Origin: Myxococcales bacterium
GTDB lineage: Bacteria; Myxococcota_A; Bradymonadia; Bradymonadales; Bradymonadaceae
Direction: 5' to 3'
DNA: 36,869 nt
Assembly: GCA_007120035.1 (NCBI GenBank)
Contig: SKON01000140.1
Span: 1-36,869, forward strand
Shown here: positions 15,866-23,774 of the stretch, in pieces
Position numbering within the stretch: position 1 is the first letter of the stretch
How the letters are laid out: each line of letters starts with the position of its first letter
Made by a program: the position numbers and the translations under genes
Notes under the pieces: model-generated
Database searches by the model: none
What the model was told of the DNA's origin: nothing
The model's input: the letters and a program-made list of their open reading frames with translations, nothing else

Positions 15866-16873
15866 TCAGGGGGTGACCCCTTTGCCGGAGTCGCGGGTGA
15901 GGAGGAGGGCGCGGGGGTAGGGCTCGAGGTAGGCCTGGTCGGCCATGTAGTCGTACTCAAAGCGGGCCGTCCAGGCTCGGATCACTGAGAGGGGGCCCCG
16001 GAGCGTGAGGTGGTGGTCGCGGAATTCGTCGAGGATCTGCAAGAACTCGTGGCGCTCCGGGTCAGGGAGGCGGTTCTTGAAGTGCCCGTAGATGTGCATG
16101 AGGACGTTGACGTGGGCCTTGCGGCGGGGCTCTCTGGCGAGGGCGGTTCGGAATCGGTCGGCGTACCGTGCCATGCGGGGGGCGTCGTCGAGGCCGTCGG
16201 CGTTGGCGACGATCCGGCCGAGCTCTCGCATGCCCGGCTCGTCGTAGAGGAAGAGCAGGTGCTTGTAGCGGCGGTGGAAATCGACGAGGTCGGCGGATCG
16301 GGGGTGGTCGCCGAGGGCCCGGAGGTCGGCCAGGGAGAAGAGGCGGGTCAAGTAATGGTGGCGGATGTCGAAGTTGCGCAGGCGGCCTTCGTCTTCCACG
16401 GAGAGATGGGGGAATCGGGAGAGGATCTCGCGGGCGAAGAGGCCGCTGTCTCGGCGGACCGTGGGGGAGCGCTCCGCCCGGGCGTAGACCTTGACCTGGG
16501 AGGTGCCGCAGGTGGGAGAGCTGCTCTTGAGGACGAATCCGTCGACGCCGCCGAGGGAGTCGAGAAAGGCGGTGGCGAAGGACTTCATGGCGTCCGTGAG
16601 ATCTCGGCCCGTGGTGGGCTGAACGAGGCGGGCCCGGCCGTCGTCGTCGACAAGGCGGATGGTGTCCCGAGGGGTGCCCAGGCCGATCTCTACTTCGGGG
16701 CAGACCGGGACGACGTCGACGTGGTCCATCAGGTGGGCGACGAAGGAGTCCCGGATACGCTGGCCGTCGTAGCGGCAGGCCTCGAGCTCCAGGCATTGGG
16801 AGAGGACGATCCGAGGACGGGCGAAGGAGCGAGCCGTAAAGGCTTCTCCAGTAGCGAGGGGGCGGGCGGGCAT
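15866..16873 (-). CDS. DUF523 (TudS-like) - DUF1722 two-domain protein
   Basis: The 335-residue protein joins an N-terminal DUF523 domain (about 20-160) to a C-terminal DUF1722 domain (about 185-310), as in several bacterial YbgA-like proteins. DUF523 Cys motifs are visible: SQCLELEACRYDG (Cys27, Cys33), VCPEVEIGLGTPR (Cys58) and LKSSSPTCG (Cys122). DUF523 includes TudS, a [4Fe-4S] thiouracil desulfidase, so an iron-sulfur cluster is plausible. DUF1722 has no settled function, though it often accompanies photolyase or stress genes; here RYKHLLFLYDE and HVNVLMHIYGHFK mark it. It is divergent from map and lies 80 bases upstream of glnS. Enzyme activity in this organism is inferred only. Confidence 0.85.
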   Translation of the reverse strand: MPARPLATGEAFTARSFARPRIVLSQCLELEACRYDGQRIRDSFVAHLMDHVDVVPVCPEVEIGLGTPRDTIRLVDDDGRARLVQPTTGRDLTDAMKSFATAFLDSLGGVDGFVLKSSSPTCGTSQVKVYARAERSPTVRRDSGLFAREILSRFPHLSVEDEGRLRNFDIRHHYLTRLFSLADLRALGDHPRSADLVDFHRRYKHLLFLYDEPGMRELGRIVANADGLDDAPRMARYADRFRTALAREPRRKAHVNVLMHIYGHFKNRLPDPERHEFLQILDEFRDHHLTLRGPLSVIRAWTARFEYDYMADQAYLEPYPRALLLTRDSGKGVTP

Positions 16874-16948
16874 GGGGACGACCTGGGTGGGGGGAGAGAC
16901 TACGAGCGAAAAGTAAGCGCTGGGTGGTCGGTGTCGAGGCCATTCGTC

Positions 16949-16977
16949 GTGACACTCCCGGACCCCTGTGCCATAAG
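16949..16977 (+). promoter_or_regulatory. Predicted sigma70-type promoter for map
   Basis: GTGACA at 16949-16954 and CATAAG at 16972-16977 are separated by 17 bases, five and four matches respectively to the consensus hexamers. The predicted start near 16984 gives a leader of about 33 bases before the map ATG. It lies in the divergent gap with the TudS-like gene. Confidence 0.4.
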
Positions 16978-17016
16978 AGGGAGGTCAATCGCGGGAGCCG
17001 AATCGATAGAGAGAAG

Positions 17017-17769
17017 ATGGTCGTCAACGAAGAAGACAGAAAGAAGCTGGAGCGGATCGGTGGGGTCGTGGCCGAGACCATCGAGGAGATGAGAGCTCAC
17101 CTCAAGCCGGGGATCACCACCGCGGAGCTCGACGATATCGGGCGGGCGGTGTTGGAGAAGCACGGGGCCCGGTCGGCGCCGATCCTGGTGTACGACTTCC
17201 CCGGCGCCACCTGTATCAGCGTGAACGAGCGGGCTGCTCATGGGATCCCCGGGGACCTGGTGATTCAGGAGGGGGATCTGGTGAACATCGATGTCTCCGC
17301 CGAGCTCGATGGGTTCTTCGCCGACAGCGGGGCCTCCTTCGGGGTCGGGGAGATCGGGGAGGAGAAGCAGGCCCTCCTGGACGCTACCCGGGAGGCCCTG
17401 GAGAAGGCCATGCAGATCGCGCGTCACGGGCGGCCGATCCAGCTCGTGGGTCGGGTGGTGGAGGGATTGGCCAAGGAGCGGGGGTACACGGTGATCCGCA
17501 ACCTCGGCGGGCACGGCATCGGCAAGGGGCTGCATGAGAAGCCGAACTTCATCCCCCATTTTTACGACCGCAAGGAGAAGCGGCGGTTTAAGGAGGGGCA
17601 GGTGCTGACCCTGGAGCCCTTTTTGGCCATGGGTGCAAAACGGGTCAATGAGCTCGACGATGGGTGGACCCTGGAGACGGACAACAAGGGTCTGGTCGCG
17701 CAGTTCGAGCACACGATGATCATCACTCGGAAGGAGCCGGTGGTGCTCACGCGACGCCCGTCGGAGTGA
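17017..17769 (+). CDS. map: Type I methionine aminopeptidase
   Basis: MetAP removes the initiator methionine from nascent proteins. The 250-residue protein is of standard type I length. All five metal ligands are visible: Asp92 in NIDVSAE, Asp103 in FFADSG, His166 in GGHGIGKGLHE, Glu200 in LTLEPF and Glu231 in QFEHTM. The substrate-side His75 in ERAAHGIPG is also present. The start is ATG 17017, preceded by AGAGAGAAG; an earlier ATG would add 31 residues outside the family pattern. There is no N-terminal SH3 or zinc extension. The gene stands alone, between a divergent iron-sulfur protein gene and a small stress-like protein gene. Confidence 0.95.
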   Translation: MVVNEEDRKKLERIGGVVAETIEEMRAHLKPGITTAELDDIGRAVLEKHGARSAPILVYDFPGATCISVNERAAHGIPGDLVIQEGDLVNIDVSAELDGFFADSGASFGVGEIGEEKQALLDATREALEKAMQIARHGRPIQLVGRVVEGLAKERGYTVIRNLGGHGIGKGLHEKPNFIPHFYDRKEKRRFKEGQVLTLEPFLAMGAKRVNELDDGWTLETDNKGLVAQFEHTMIITRKEPVVLTRRPSE

Positions 17770-17770
17770 C

Positions 17771-17805
17771 CCCGGGTTTGGGTCGCGACCACGGGTTTTC
17801 TGTTT
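17771..17805 (+). terminator. Possible intrinsic terminator after map
   Basis: CCCG at 17771-17774 pairs with CGGG at 17792-17795, enclosing the self-complementary GGTCGCGACC (17781-17790). A T-rich run, TTTTCTGTTT, follows at once. The position just behind the map stop fits termination, but the outer stem is short. Confidence 0.35.
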
Positions 17806-17839
17806 CGGCTCGGGTTCGCCACAACGCGAACGGTTGGGG

Positions 17840-17866
17840 TTGAAATTTTGGGGTCGTGGTTAGGTT
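17840..17866 (+). promoter_or_regulatory. Weak predicted promoter for the SFPASDPP-motif protein
   Basis: TTGAAA at 17840-17845 and TAGGTT at 17861-17866 have a spacer of only 15 bases. The same TAGGTT hexamer occurs at the predicted clpB promoter. This is a low-confidence motif call. Confidence 0.25.
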
Positions 17867-17915
17867 TTCGGCGACGTTCGGGCGAACCGTTTTCGATGAC
17901 CGAAGGAGTACCTCC

Positions 17916-18335
17916 ATGAGCCAGTACAGCCAGAGCAACGACGAAGAGCTCGCCGATTGGATTCGCGCCATCGGGAGATGGAAGACGCGGCAGCGGCGGT
18001 TGAAGAATGAGATCAAGGCGGTGGAGGACCTGCTGCGGGAGCGGGAGGAGCTGGTGGAGGAGGCGCTGTGGATGCGGGCCACCGCTGGCAGTGGGGCCGA
18101 GATGAGGGAGGCCGACCAGGCGCTGAGCCGGGCGGTGGCGATGGCCCAGAGCGAACATGAGTCGACGATTCGGGCCCTGGAGGCGATCCGAGAGGGGCTG
18201 GAGTCGACCCAGGTGGGGGATCTCTTTGAGAGGCCCCGGACCATGCGGCCGCCGACGAAGGATCCCGTGGAGGAAGCCAGCCGGGAGAGCTTCCCGGCCA
18301 GTGATCCGCCGTCGTTCAATCCGGGGCGGGCCTAA
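17916..18335 (+). CDS. Small hypothetical protein with C-terminal SFPASDPP motif
   Basis: The 139-residue product is mostly helical and highly charged, with a coiled-coil-like stretch (KNEIKAVEDLLREREELVEEAL) in the first half. Its C-terminus carries DPVEEASRESFPASDPPSF, a short motif I recognise from many small uncharacterised bacterial proteins, where it is usually at the extreme C-terminus as here. The motif has no agreed function. AAGGAG lies eight bases before ATG 17916, which is why I start there and not at the upstream ATG 17856. It converges on the cysteine hydrolase gene, with only three bases between the two stops. Confidence 0.75.
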   Translation: MSQYSQSNDEELADWIRAIGRWKTRQRRLKNEIKAVEDLLREREELVEEALWMRATAGSGAEMREADQALSRAVAMAQSEHESTIRALEAIREGLESTQVGDLFERPRTMRPPTKDPVEEASRESFPASDPPSFNPGRA

Positions 18336-18338
18336 AGA

Positions 18339-18965
18339 TCAGCGGAAGGTGAGGTCACCGGTGTGGGCGACGATCTTTCCGTTGTAGAGCATCGAGATCT
18401 GTCGGAGGGCGGCGGCCTGATCGAAGTCGGTCAGGGCGCTGATGCCGTCGGCGGGGGTGATCACGTCGAACCACCTGAGGCCGGCGGCGGCGGCGGTCTG
18501 TCCGACGCAGATGTTGGCGACAGTGCCGACGATGATCAGAGCGTCGACGTTCCAGATGCGGCTGAGATAGTGCTCCAGGGCGGTGCCGTAGAAGCCGTCG
18601 TACCGACTCTTCTGAAAGACCTGCTCGTTCGGTAGGGGGGCGAGTTCGTCGACGATCTCCCAGCCCGTGGTGCCGCGGACGCAGTGGGACGGCCAGATGT
18701 CGAACTCCCGGTCGTCCTCGGTGTGGGTGTCCTGGGTGTAGGCGACGGTGGCGCCGGCGGAGCGGGCCCGGTGCAGGAGATCGGCGATGGCCGGGAGGGT
18801 GTCGGCGGCGGCCTCGACGCAGAGGGCCCCGTCGGATCGGACGAAGTCGTTCTGCATGTCCACGATCAGGAGAGCCGTGGAGGTGGGATCCAGGGAGAGG
18901 GAGTCCTCCACGGGGATCTCGGGGATCGGGACGGTCTGCGATTGGGGCAGTCCGATGAGGGCCAT
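18339..18965 (-). CDS. Cysteine hydrolase (isochorismatase/nicotinamidase family)
   Basis: The 208-residue protein has the catalytic triad of the family: Asp36 in LLIVDMQNDFV, Lys119 in VFQKSRYDGF and Cys153 in GTVANICVGQT, plus the cis-peptide-type VGTVAN loop. The family hydrolyses amides or vinyl ethers such as nicotinamide and isochorismate; the substrate here is not evident. DTHTEDDREFDIWPSHC resembles the His-containing metal region of nicotinamidases, so a PncA-like amidase is the best guess. The start is ATG 18965 behind AAGAGG; an alternative ATG 30 bases upstream is less well placed. A 35-codon membrane-peptide frame ends 12 bases upstream and may be co-transcribed. Confidence 0.88.
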   Translation of the reverse strand: MALIGLPQSQTVPIPEIPVEDSLSLDPTSTALLIVDMQNDFVRSDGALCVEAAADTLPAIADLLHRARSAGATVAYTQDTHTEDDREFDIWPSHCVRGTTGWEIVDELAPLPNEQVFQKSRYDGFYGTALEHYLSRIWNVDALIIVGTVANICVGQTAAAAGLRWFDVITPADGISALTDFDQAAALRQISMLYNGKIVAHTGDLTFR

Positions 18966-18976
18966 GTTATACCTCT

Positions 18977-19084
18977 TCACTTCAATAAGAACCAAAACAG
19001 GAGCAGCGAGAGCGCCCCTGAGGAACCCATCAGGGTCGCGAGTAGCAGTGGACTACGGCGAAACGAGTCTCCGTTCAGGGCCAT
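18977..19084 (-). CDS. Candidate 35-residue single-span membrane peptide
   Basis: An ATG at 19084 with a strong GGAGG six bases upstream opens a 35-codon frame, ending in TGA just 12 bases before the cysteine hydrolase start. The peptide begins MALNGDSFRRSPLLLATLMG and ends in a hydrophobic run, ALSLLLFWFLLK, giving one predicted transmembrane helix preceded by two arginines (a positive-inside pattern). A longer in-frame start at 19111 exists but lacks a ribosome-binding site. Shine-Dalgarno quality and composition support translation; a function cannot be proposed. Confidence 0.5.
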   Translation of the reverse strand: MALNGDSFRRSPLLLATLMGSSGALSLLLFWFLLK

Positions 19085-19122
19085 GAGCTTCCTCCGTGAA
19101 GCGTGATCCATGCTGAGGGGCA

Positions 19123-19151
19123 AGCGTAACCACGGGGCGGCGGTGGGGCAA
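19123..19151 (-). promoter_or_regulatory. Predicted promoter for the small membrane peptide and cysteine hydrolase
   Basis: On the minus strand TTGCCC (19151-19146) and TACGCT (19128-19123) are separated by 17 bases. The predicted start near 19116 is about 30 bases before the peptide ATG. Both hexamers are imperfect. Confidence 0.35.
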
Positions 19152-19158
19152 CGGAGAA

Positions 19159-20841
19159 TCAACCGGCCTTGCGGGCGTACATGCGTTCGTCGGCGGTCTT
19201 CAGGGCGGCTTCGGCGCCGCCGTGGGCGACGATGCTGGAGGTGCCATGGCTGACGCCGAAGTGTTGAAATCCGGCGTCCCGAAGGCTCTGGGTCAAGGTG
19301 GCGAACCGTTCCGTGAGCCAGGGGGTGGGGTCCTGGTCGTCGGTCTGGGGAAGGAGGATCAGGAACTCGTCGCCCCCCATGCGGTAGAGGCGATCCTGAT
19401 CGCGGAACCGGTGGGAGAGTTGGGCGGCGAAGGCCTGGAGGATTTCGTCTCCCCGGTGATGGCCCTCGGTGTCGTTGAGCCGCTTGAGGCCGTCGAGATC
19501 GGCGTAGACGAGGGTGATGTCGTGGAGGTCGCCGCGGCGGAGATCTTCCTGGAGGGACTTGATGTCCTCTTCGAAGGCGGTGCGGTTCTGAAGGCCCGTG
19601 AGGGGATCGGTGCGGGCTTTGTGGCGAGCGTCGACGATACCGGCTCGCAGGGAGTGGATCTGGTTGGCCACGGAGAGGGCCATGGTGAGGACACCGAGGG
19701 CGGTGGTGAGCAGGGTGACGAGACGAAGGGTGGCGGTGGGGAGAGCCAGGAAGAGTGCGTTGAACACGGTGAGGGTGGAGCTGAAGAAGAAGATCGAGAA
19801 GCCCAAAAGGAAGAAGGGGGCGGCCTGGGCGCGGGCGCGCAGAGACTGAAACGTGGCGACGGCCACCAGGAGTAGAGCGACGCCGGCGGCGGTGGCGTTG
19901 AGGTGGTAGGCCAGGGGGGAGTGGCGAATGACGGGGAGAGCGCCCATCAGGAGGACTACCAGGGCGGCGGTGCCGGCGAAGACTCGGGAGAGGAGGGGGG
20001 CGATGTCGGAAAGCTTCAGGAAGTCGCGGGTGAAGAGGAGGATGCAGAAGATCATCGCCGAGGTAGCCAGGTAATTGGCCAGGACGCTGTTGACCTCGGG
20101 GAAGAAGAGGAGCCGAAAGAGCTCGTAGTGAGTGCTCCACATCAAGAGGGCGAAGAAGCAGAACCCGCTGAACCACAGGTGGGCGGTCTCGCGGAGCCGA
20201 GCCCAGAGGAAGAACATGTAGATCGTCAGGGCCAACAGGATCCCCAGGGACATGAAGAGGGCGATGTTGAGGCGGTAGGTGACCTGGAGGAAGTAGTCTC
20301 GGCTGACGATCTCGAGCTCGGCGAGGTTCGGCGGTGGGGGCGTAGAGTTCTCGAAGAGGAAGGCTAAGCGGTAGTTCTGGCCGGGCTGAAGGGAGAGCTG
20401 GGAGTGGTGGCCGACGACGGGGAAGTCGCGGTACCAGGCGTGATGTGCCCGGCCGCTGAGCCGGCGGTCTAAGACCTGGCCCTGATCGTCGAAGACGACG
20501 ACGGCCACGGTGTCGATGGAGGGGAGGTGGAAGGCGGCGACCCAGTCGGTCTTGGCCGAGCTGTTGTGGAGGTCGAGGAAGACCCAGGACCGCTCCCCGA
20601 CGACGGATCCGGTGAAAGGGTGGGCGTCTTCGATGGGGCCGTCGAGGAGAGACGTGGGATCTTCGATGGTGTGGAGGCCGTCGGGGTCGGGGTAGATCCG
20701 TAGATGCTGAAGTGGAGAATAGCGAGGGGCGTCGTCGACGAGCTCCAGGGGGCTGGCCAGAGCGTCTGCCCAGCAGAAGAGGAGTGCCATCGCCAGGAGC
20801 GCGGAGAGGCTTCGGAAGACCTGATGGAAGTACTGAGCCAT
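19159..20841 (-). CDS. Membrane diguanylate cyclase with 7TMR-DISM sensor
   Basis: The 560-residue protein makes the second messenger c-di-GMP in response to an extracytoplasmic signal. It has a signal peptide ending near ADALAS, a periplasmic 7TMR-DISMED2-type beta domain (about 30-190, with SWVFLDLHN and YRLAFLFEN), seven transmembrane helices from about 195 to 385, and a C-terminal GGDEF domain. The GGDEF motif is intact (489-493), and an RxxD inhibitory site, RDQD (480-483), lies exactly five residues before it, so product inhibition is expected. RTDPLTGLQNR opens the catalytic domain. I start at ATG 20841 because the signal peptide begins there; a TTG at 20901 would precede it by 20 residues. 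It is divergent from the epimerase gene. Confidence 0.92.
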   Translation of the reverse strand: MAQYFHQVFRSLSALLAMALLFCWADALASPLELVDDAPRYSPLQHLRIYPDPDGLHTIEDPTSLLDGPIEDAHPFTGSVVGERSWVFLDLHNSSAKTDWVAAFHLPSIDTVAVVVFDDQGQVLDRRLSGRAHHAWYRDFPVVGHHSQLSLQPGQNYRLAFLFENSTPPPPNLAELEIVSRDYFLQVTYRLNIALFMSLGILLALTIYMFFLWARLRETAHLWFSGFCFFALLMWSTHYELFRLLFFPEVNSVLANYLATSAMIFCILLFTRDFLKLSDIAPLLSRVFAGTAALVVLLMGALPVIRHSPLAYHLNATAAGVALLLVAVATFQSLRARAQAAPFFLLGFSIFFFSSTLTVFNALFLALPTATLRLVTLLTTALGVLTMALSVANQIHSLRAGIVDARHKARTDPLTGLQNRTAFEEDIKSLQEDLRRGDLHDITLVYADLDGLKRLNDTEGHHRGDEILQAFAAQLSHRFRDQDRLYRMGGDEFLILLPQTDDQDPTPWLTERFATLTQSLRDAGFQHFGVSHGTSSIVAHGGAEAALKTADERMYARKAG

Positions 20842-20910
20842 GACAACGCGGGGGAGGAGGCAGAGGCCGATGATTGTCGTCAACGGGAGGGGTGGGGTCA
20901 ATAGTTGTTC

Positions 20911-20938
20911 TTGAAAGCAAGGCGAGCTGTCCTATGTT
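20911..20938 (+). promoter_or_regulatory. Predicted sigma70-type promoter for the TIGR01777 epimerase gene
   Basis: TTGAAA at 20911-20916 and TATGTT at 20933-20938 are 16 bases apart, in the divergent gap before the epimerase. The predicted transcript start near 20945 is about 24 bases before the ATG. This is among the best promoter matches in the window. Confidence 0.5.
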
Positions 20939-20968
20939 CCGCCCAGGTCATTTTCCATGAGGTAATGC

Positions 20969-21874
20969 ATGCGTATTGGGATCAGTGGGGCAAGTGGATT
21001 GGTTGGGAGTTTATTGACAGACCGAGCTCGGGAGCGGGGGTGGGAGGTGGTTCCCCTGGTGCGGCGTCGGGAGCAGGAGGGGATCTATTGGTCGATCCCG
21101 GATCAGGTGGTGGATCTCGAGGGGTTGGAAGGGTTGGACGCGCTGGTTCATCTGGCCGGGGAGAATCTGGGCGGGCGGCGTTGGACAGAGGGGCAGAAGG
21201 CGCGGATCCTGAACAGCCGTGTGGAGGGGACGACGTTATTGGCCGAGGCGCTGGGTGAGCTGCGGCAGCCACCGGCGACGTTTCTGTCGGCGTCGGCCGT
21301 CGGGTATTACGGGGATACCGGAGACGAGTGGGTCGATGAGGAGTCTTCGGCAGGAGAAGGGTTCCTCGCCGAGGTCTGCGAAGCATGGGAGGAAAGCGCC
21401 GATCGAGCCATCGAGAGCGGAGCCCGGGTCGTGAAGGCTCGCTTCGGTGTGATCTTGTCGAAGGAAGGCGGGGCCCTGGAACGAATGTTGACTCCGTTTC
21501 GGTTGGGCATCGGAGGTCGGTTAGGCGGGGGGAATCAATACATGAGCTGGATTGGCCATGAGGACACTGTGCGGGCGCTCCTCTTTCTCCTGGACACGGA
21601 GGCGTTGTCGGGAGCGGTAAATGTGACCTCTCCGCAGCCTGTCCGAAACTCGGAGTTGACCAAGGCGCTGGGAGAAGCCCTGGGGCGGCCCACGATACTC
21701 CCCTTGCCGGGTCCGGTTCTGAAGGTGGTGTTGGGGTCGGAGCTCGCCGAGGAGATGCTCCTGCAGGGGCAGCGGGTGCGGCCGACGAAGCTGTTGAAGG
21801 CGGGGTTTACCTTCCGGGCGCCCGGGATTGAGGAGGGGCTGAAGAGCGCCCTGGAGGATCACGGGGAGAGTTGA
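20969..21874 (+). CDS. TIGR01777-type NAD(P)-dependent epimerase (atypical SDR)
   Basis: This 301-residue extended short-chain dehydrogenase belongs to the YfcH/SDR39U1-like TIGR01777 group. The Rossmann fold opens with GISGASGLVG (nucleotide loop at 7-13). ALVHLAGENLGGRRWTE is the group's hallmark; SASAVGYYGDTG carries the active-site region, followed by CEAWEE, VVKARFGVILS and YMSWIGHEDTVRA. A C-terminal DUF1731-like segment with VTSPQPVRNSELTKALG and RVRPTKLLKAGF completes it. Substrates of the group are not established. GAGGT lies five bases before ATG 20969. It heads a plus-strand run with the unknown protein and the MaoC-like gene. Confidence 0.92.
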   Translation: MRIGISGASGLVGSLLTDRARERGWEVVPLVRRREQEGIYWSIPDQVVDLEGLEGLDALVHLAGENLGGRRWTEGQKARILNSRVEGTTLLAEALGELRQPPATFLSASAVGYYGDTGDEWVDEESSAGEGFLAEVCEAWEESADRAIESGARVVKARFGVILSKEGGALERMLTPFRLGIGGRLGGGNQYMSWIGHEDTVRALLFLLDTEALSGAVNVTSPQPVRNSELTKALGEALGRPTILPLPGPVLKVVLGSELAEEMLLQGQRVRPTKLLKAGFTFRAPGIEEGLKSALEDHGES

Positions 21875-21935
21875 AAGTTTCGGCGCATCGGGCTATCAGA
21901 CATGCCTTGACGGTTTCAGAGATCGCGAGGGGCCT

Positions 21936-23774
21936 ATGGCAGCCGGTGCAGGAGTAGAGCGGGAGATCCAGAGGGGAGCGGTGGGGCAGAAGCCCGTGGA
22001 GGCGGTGCCCGTGGAGGCTCCGTCGAAGGTCCTGCGCCGTCGGCTTCGGTTCGCCGGGGAGGACGAGAAGAAGACCCGGTATCATCTGCCGAATCAGTTG
22101 GATTCCACCTCGCCGGTGGGGTACCGGGCGCGGGTGCCCTTGACCCTGGACGAGGCGAAGCGGGCGCTGCAGCTCTTGTCGTTGACCCGGCCAGCGGGGT
22201 TTGTCGGTGCCGAGGCCGTGGAGGAGCAGGAGCTCTTCGAGGAGTGCTCGCTGGGGGTGCTCTCGGCGAGGCAATCCACGAATTTTCGGGGACACCGGCA
22301 GGTGACCTTCGGGCCGAAAGAGTCTCGAAGGATCGCTCATCTGCTGCGGAGCCTCGACGATCGGGAGGCGCCGGTGTTGGATGGGGCGACGCACACCCAC
22401 GTGGTGTTGAGCCGGCCCTATCGGACGGCGTTCACGATGCTCCTGACTCTGGTGGGGCATAAGCCGGTGTTGAGCTTGCTGACGGTGCCGAAGCGGATCT
22501 TTGAGAAGAAGGTGCTGCACGCCGACGACATGCCGTCGATCGGGTTCTTGCAGCAATTACATGTGGGGATCCTGGCGGACGCGATGGAGCGGGCAGCGGT
22601 GATCGCCTCTGAGGGGCGGCGCAAGGCCCAGGTGTTCTCGGCTCCCTTCTGCTCGGAGGCTCGGAGAAAGGTCAATCGACCGATGATTCGAGCCATCGAG
22701 GAGCTCTGTGGTGTGGGCACCAAGGAGCGAGCTCAGGGCTGGAGGGTGGCCCTGGTGGTTCAGGTGGGGGTGGTGGACGAGGAGGAGCGGGTCGATCTGG
22801 ATCGGGAGCTCTGTCGAAAGGTGGGCGCCAACCTGATGGCTTTCCGGAGCGAGCGGATTCAGCCCGGTGTGAATCAGGAGGAGTCAGCGCCGCCGGAGTA
22901 TCAGGAGCGCCAGGAGATGGACGTGCCCGAAGAGCTGACCGTGCAGGCCGGTCGGGCGGCGTATAACGCGTTCGCCCATTGGACGGGATGCGATCGGGAG
23001 TTTGCCAAGGAGCTCTTGCTCCTGGAGCGGATCGACGTGGTGACGCCGAACGGTAAGGAGCGAATTCGCCAGGTTCGGACGATGCTGGACGAGGTGGCCG
23101 ATCAGGTGATGGCGACGATCCCGAAGTGGATCGATTGGCCTGTGGGGAAGGCGTTCAGTCGGAACGCCGAGCGGGGTAAGAAGGCATTCGGGTTGGCGGG
23201 CCAACGGATCTACATCGGCGGGTTGTCGCGGAGGGAGGTGGAGGCCGCCGGCCTGGGGTGGGAGAAGAGCGTGCGGGCTGTCGGGGCGGCGGCGGCTCGA
23301 AGCGGACTGGTGGCGGAGATCATGGGAGTGACCGAAGTGCCCGAGGGGTGCGACTTGTTGGCGGGGCTGTGCCTGATGGCGGGGCCGATCAACCAGAATG
23401 ACCTGGGAAAGACCTTCTATGGCCAGCGGGACCTGCTGATGGAGGCTTATCCGGACCGGGATCCGACGTCGCTTCTGGTGTGGACGTTGAAGGCGAAGAC
23501 CGTGGCCGATCCGATCGGTAACGAAGAGCAGCTGATGAACGAGAAGCGCAAGGGGAAGCTCGTGGATCTGCGGCCCGGGCCACATGAGGTGGTAGAGGTA
23601 ATGGTGGACGGGCGGCGGGTGCCGATGCGGAGCCGGGAGAGCCATAAGAACCGGGAGAGGGCGTTTGGCGACCGCGGGAACTTTGTGGTCTCCGACGATG
23701 GGCGGGAGATCCCGGGGAACCGTGGCGAGCCCTGGCCGGCGGCGTGGCGACAGGAGGCGGTGTGGTCGTTGTGA
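21936..23774 (+). CDS. Large hypothetical soluble protein of unknown family
   Basis: I do not recognise this 612-residue protein. It has no signal peptide, no membrane segment and no obvious nucleotide-binding motif. The N-terminal 30 residues are low-complexity (Ala, Val, Glu, Pro). The rest is a mixed alpha/beta composition with a His-containing block THTHVVLSRPYRTAF, a Cys-containing VFSAPFCSEARRKVNRPMIR, a central HWTGCDREFAKELLLLERID region, and a basic, polar C-terminus. GAGGGG precedes ATG 21936. It sits 61 bases behind the epimerase and overlaps the possible starts of the MaoC-like gene, so the latter two are probably co-transcribed. Codon use matches its neighbours, so recent transfer is not indicated. 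Confidence 0.75.
   Translation: MAAGAGVEREIQRGAVGQKPVEAVPVEAPSKVLRRRLRFAGEDEKKTRYHLPNQLDSTSPVGYRARVPLTLDEAKRALQLLSLTRPAGFVGAEAVEEQELFEECSLGVLSARQSTNFRGHRQVTFGPKESRRIAHLLRSLDDREAPVLDGATHTHVVLSRPYRTAFTMLLTLVGHKPVLSLLTVPKRIFEKKVLHADDMPSIGFLQQLHVGILADAMERAAVIASEGRRKAQVFSAPFCSEARRKVNRPMIRAIEELCGVGTKERAQGWRVALVVQVGVVDEEERVDLDRELCRKVGANLMAFRSERIQPGVNQEESAPPEYQERQEMDVPEELTVQAGRAAYNAFAHWTGCDREFAKELLLLERIDVVTPNGKERIRQVRTMLDEVADQVMATIPKWIDWPVGKAFSRNAERGKKAFGLAGQRIYIGGLSRREVEAAGLGWEKSVRAVGAAAARSGLVAEIMGVTEVPEGCDLLAGLCLMAGPINQNDLGKTFYGQRDLLMEAYPDRDPTSLLVWTLKAKTVADPIGNEEQLMNEKRKGKLVDLRPGPHEVVEVMVDGRRVPMRSRESHKNRERAFGDRGNFVVSDDGREIPGNRGEPWPAAWRQEAVWSL

Noticed and set aside
13851..15920. 689-codon open frame on the + strand opposite glnS
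   Set aside because: The product is Val/Glu/Gly/Asp-rich low complexity without motifs, while the minus strand encodes intact GlnRS with HIGH and MSK motifs.
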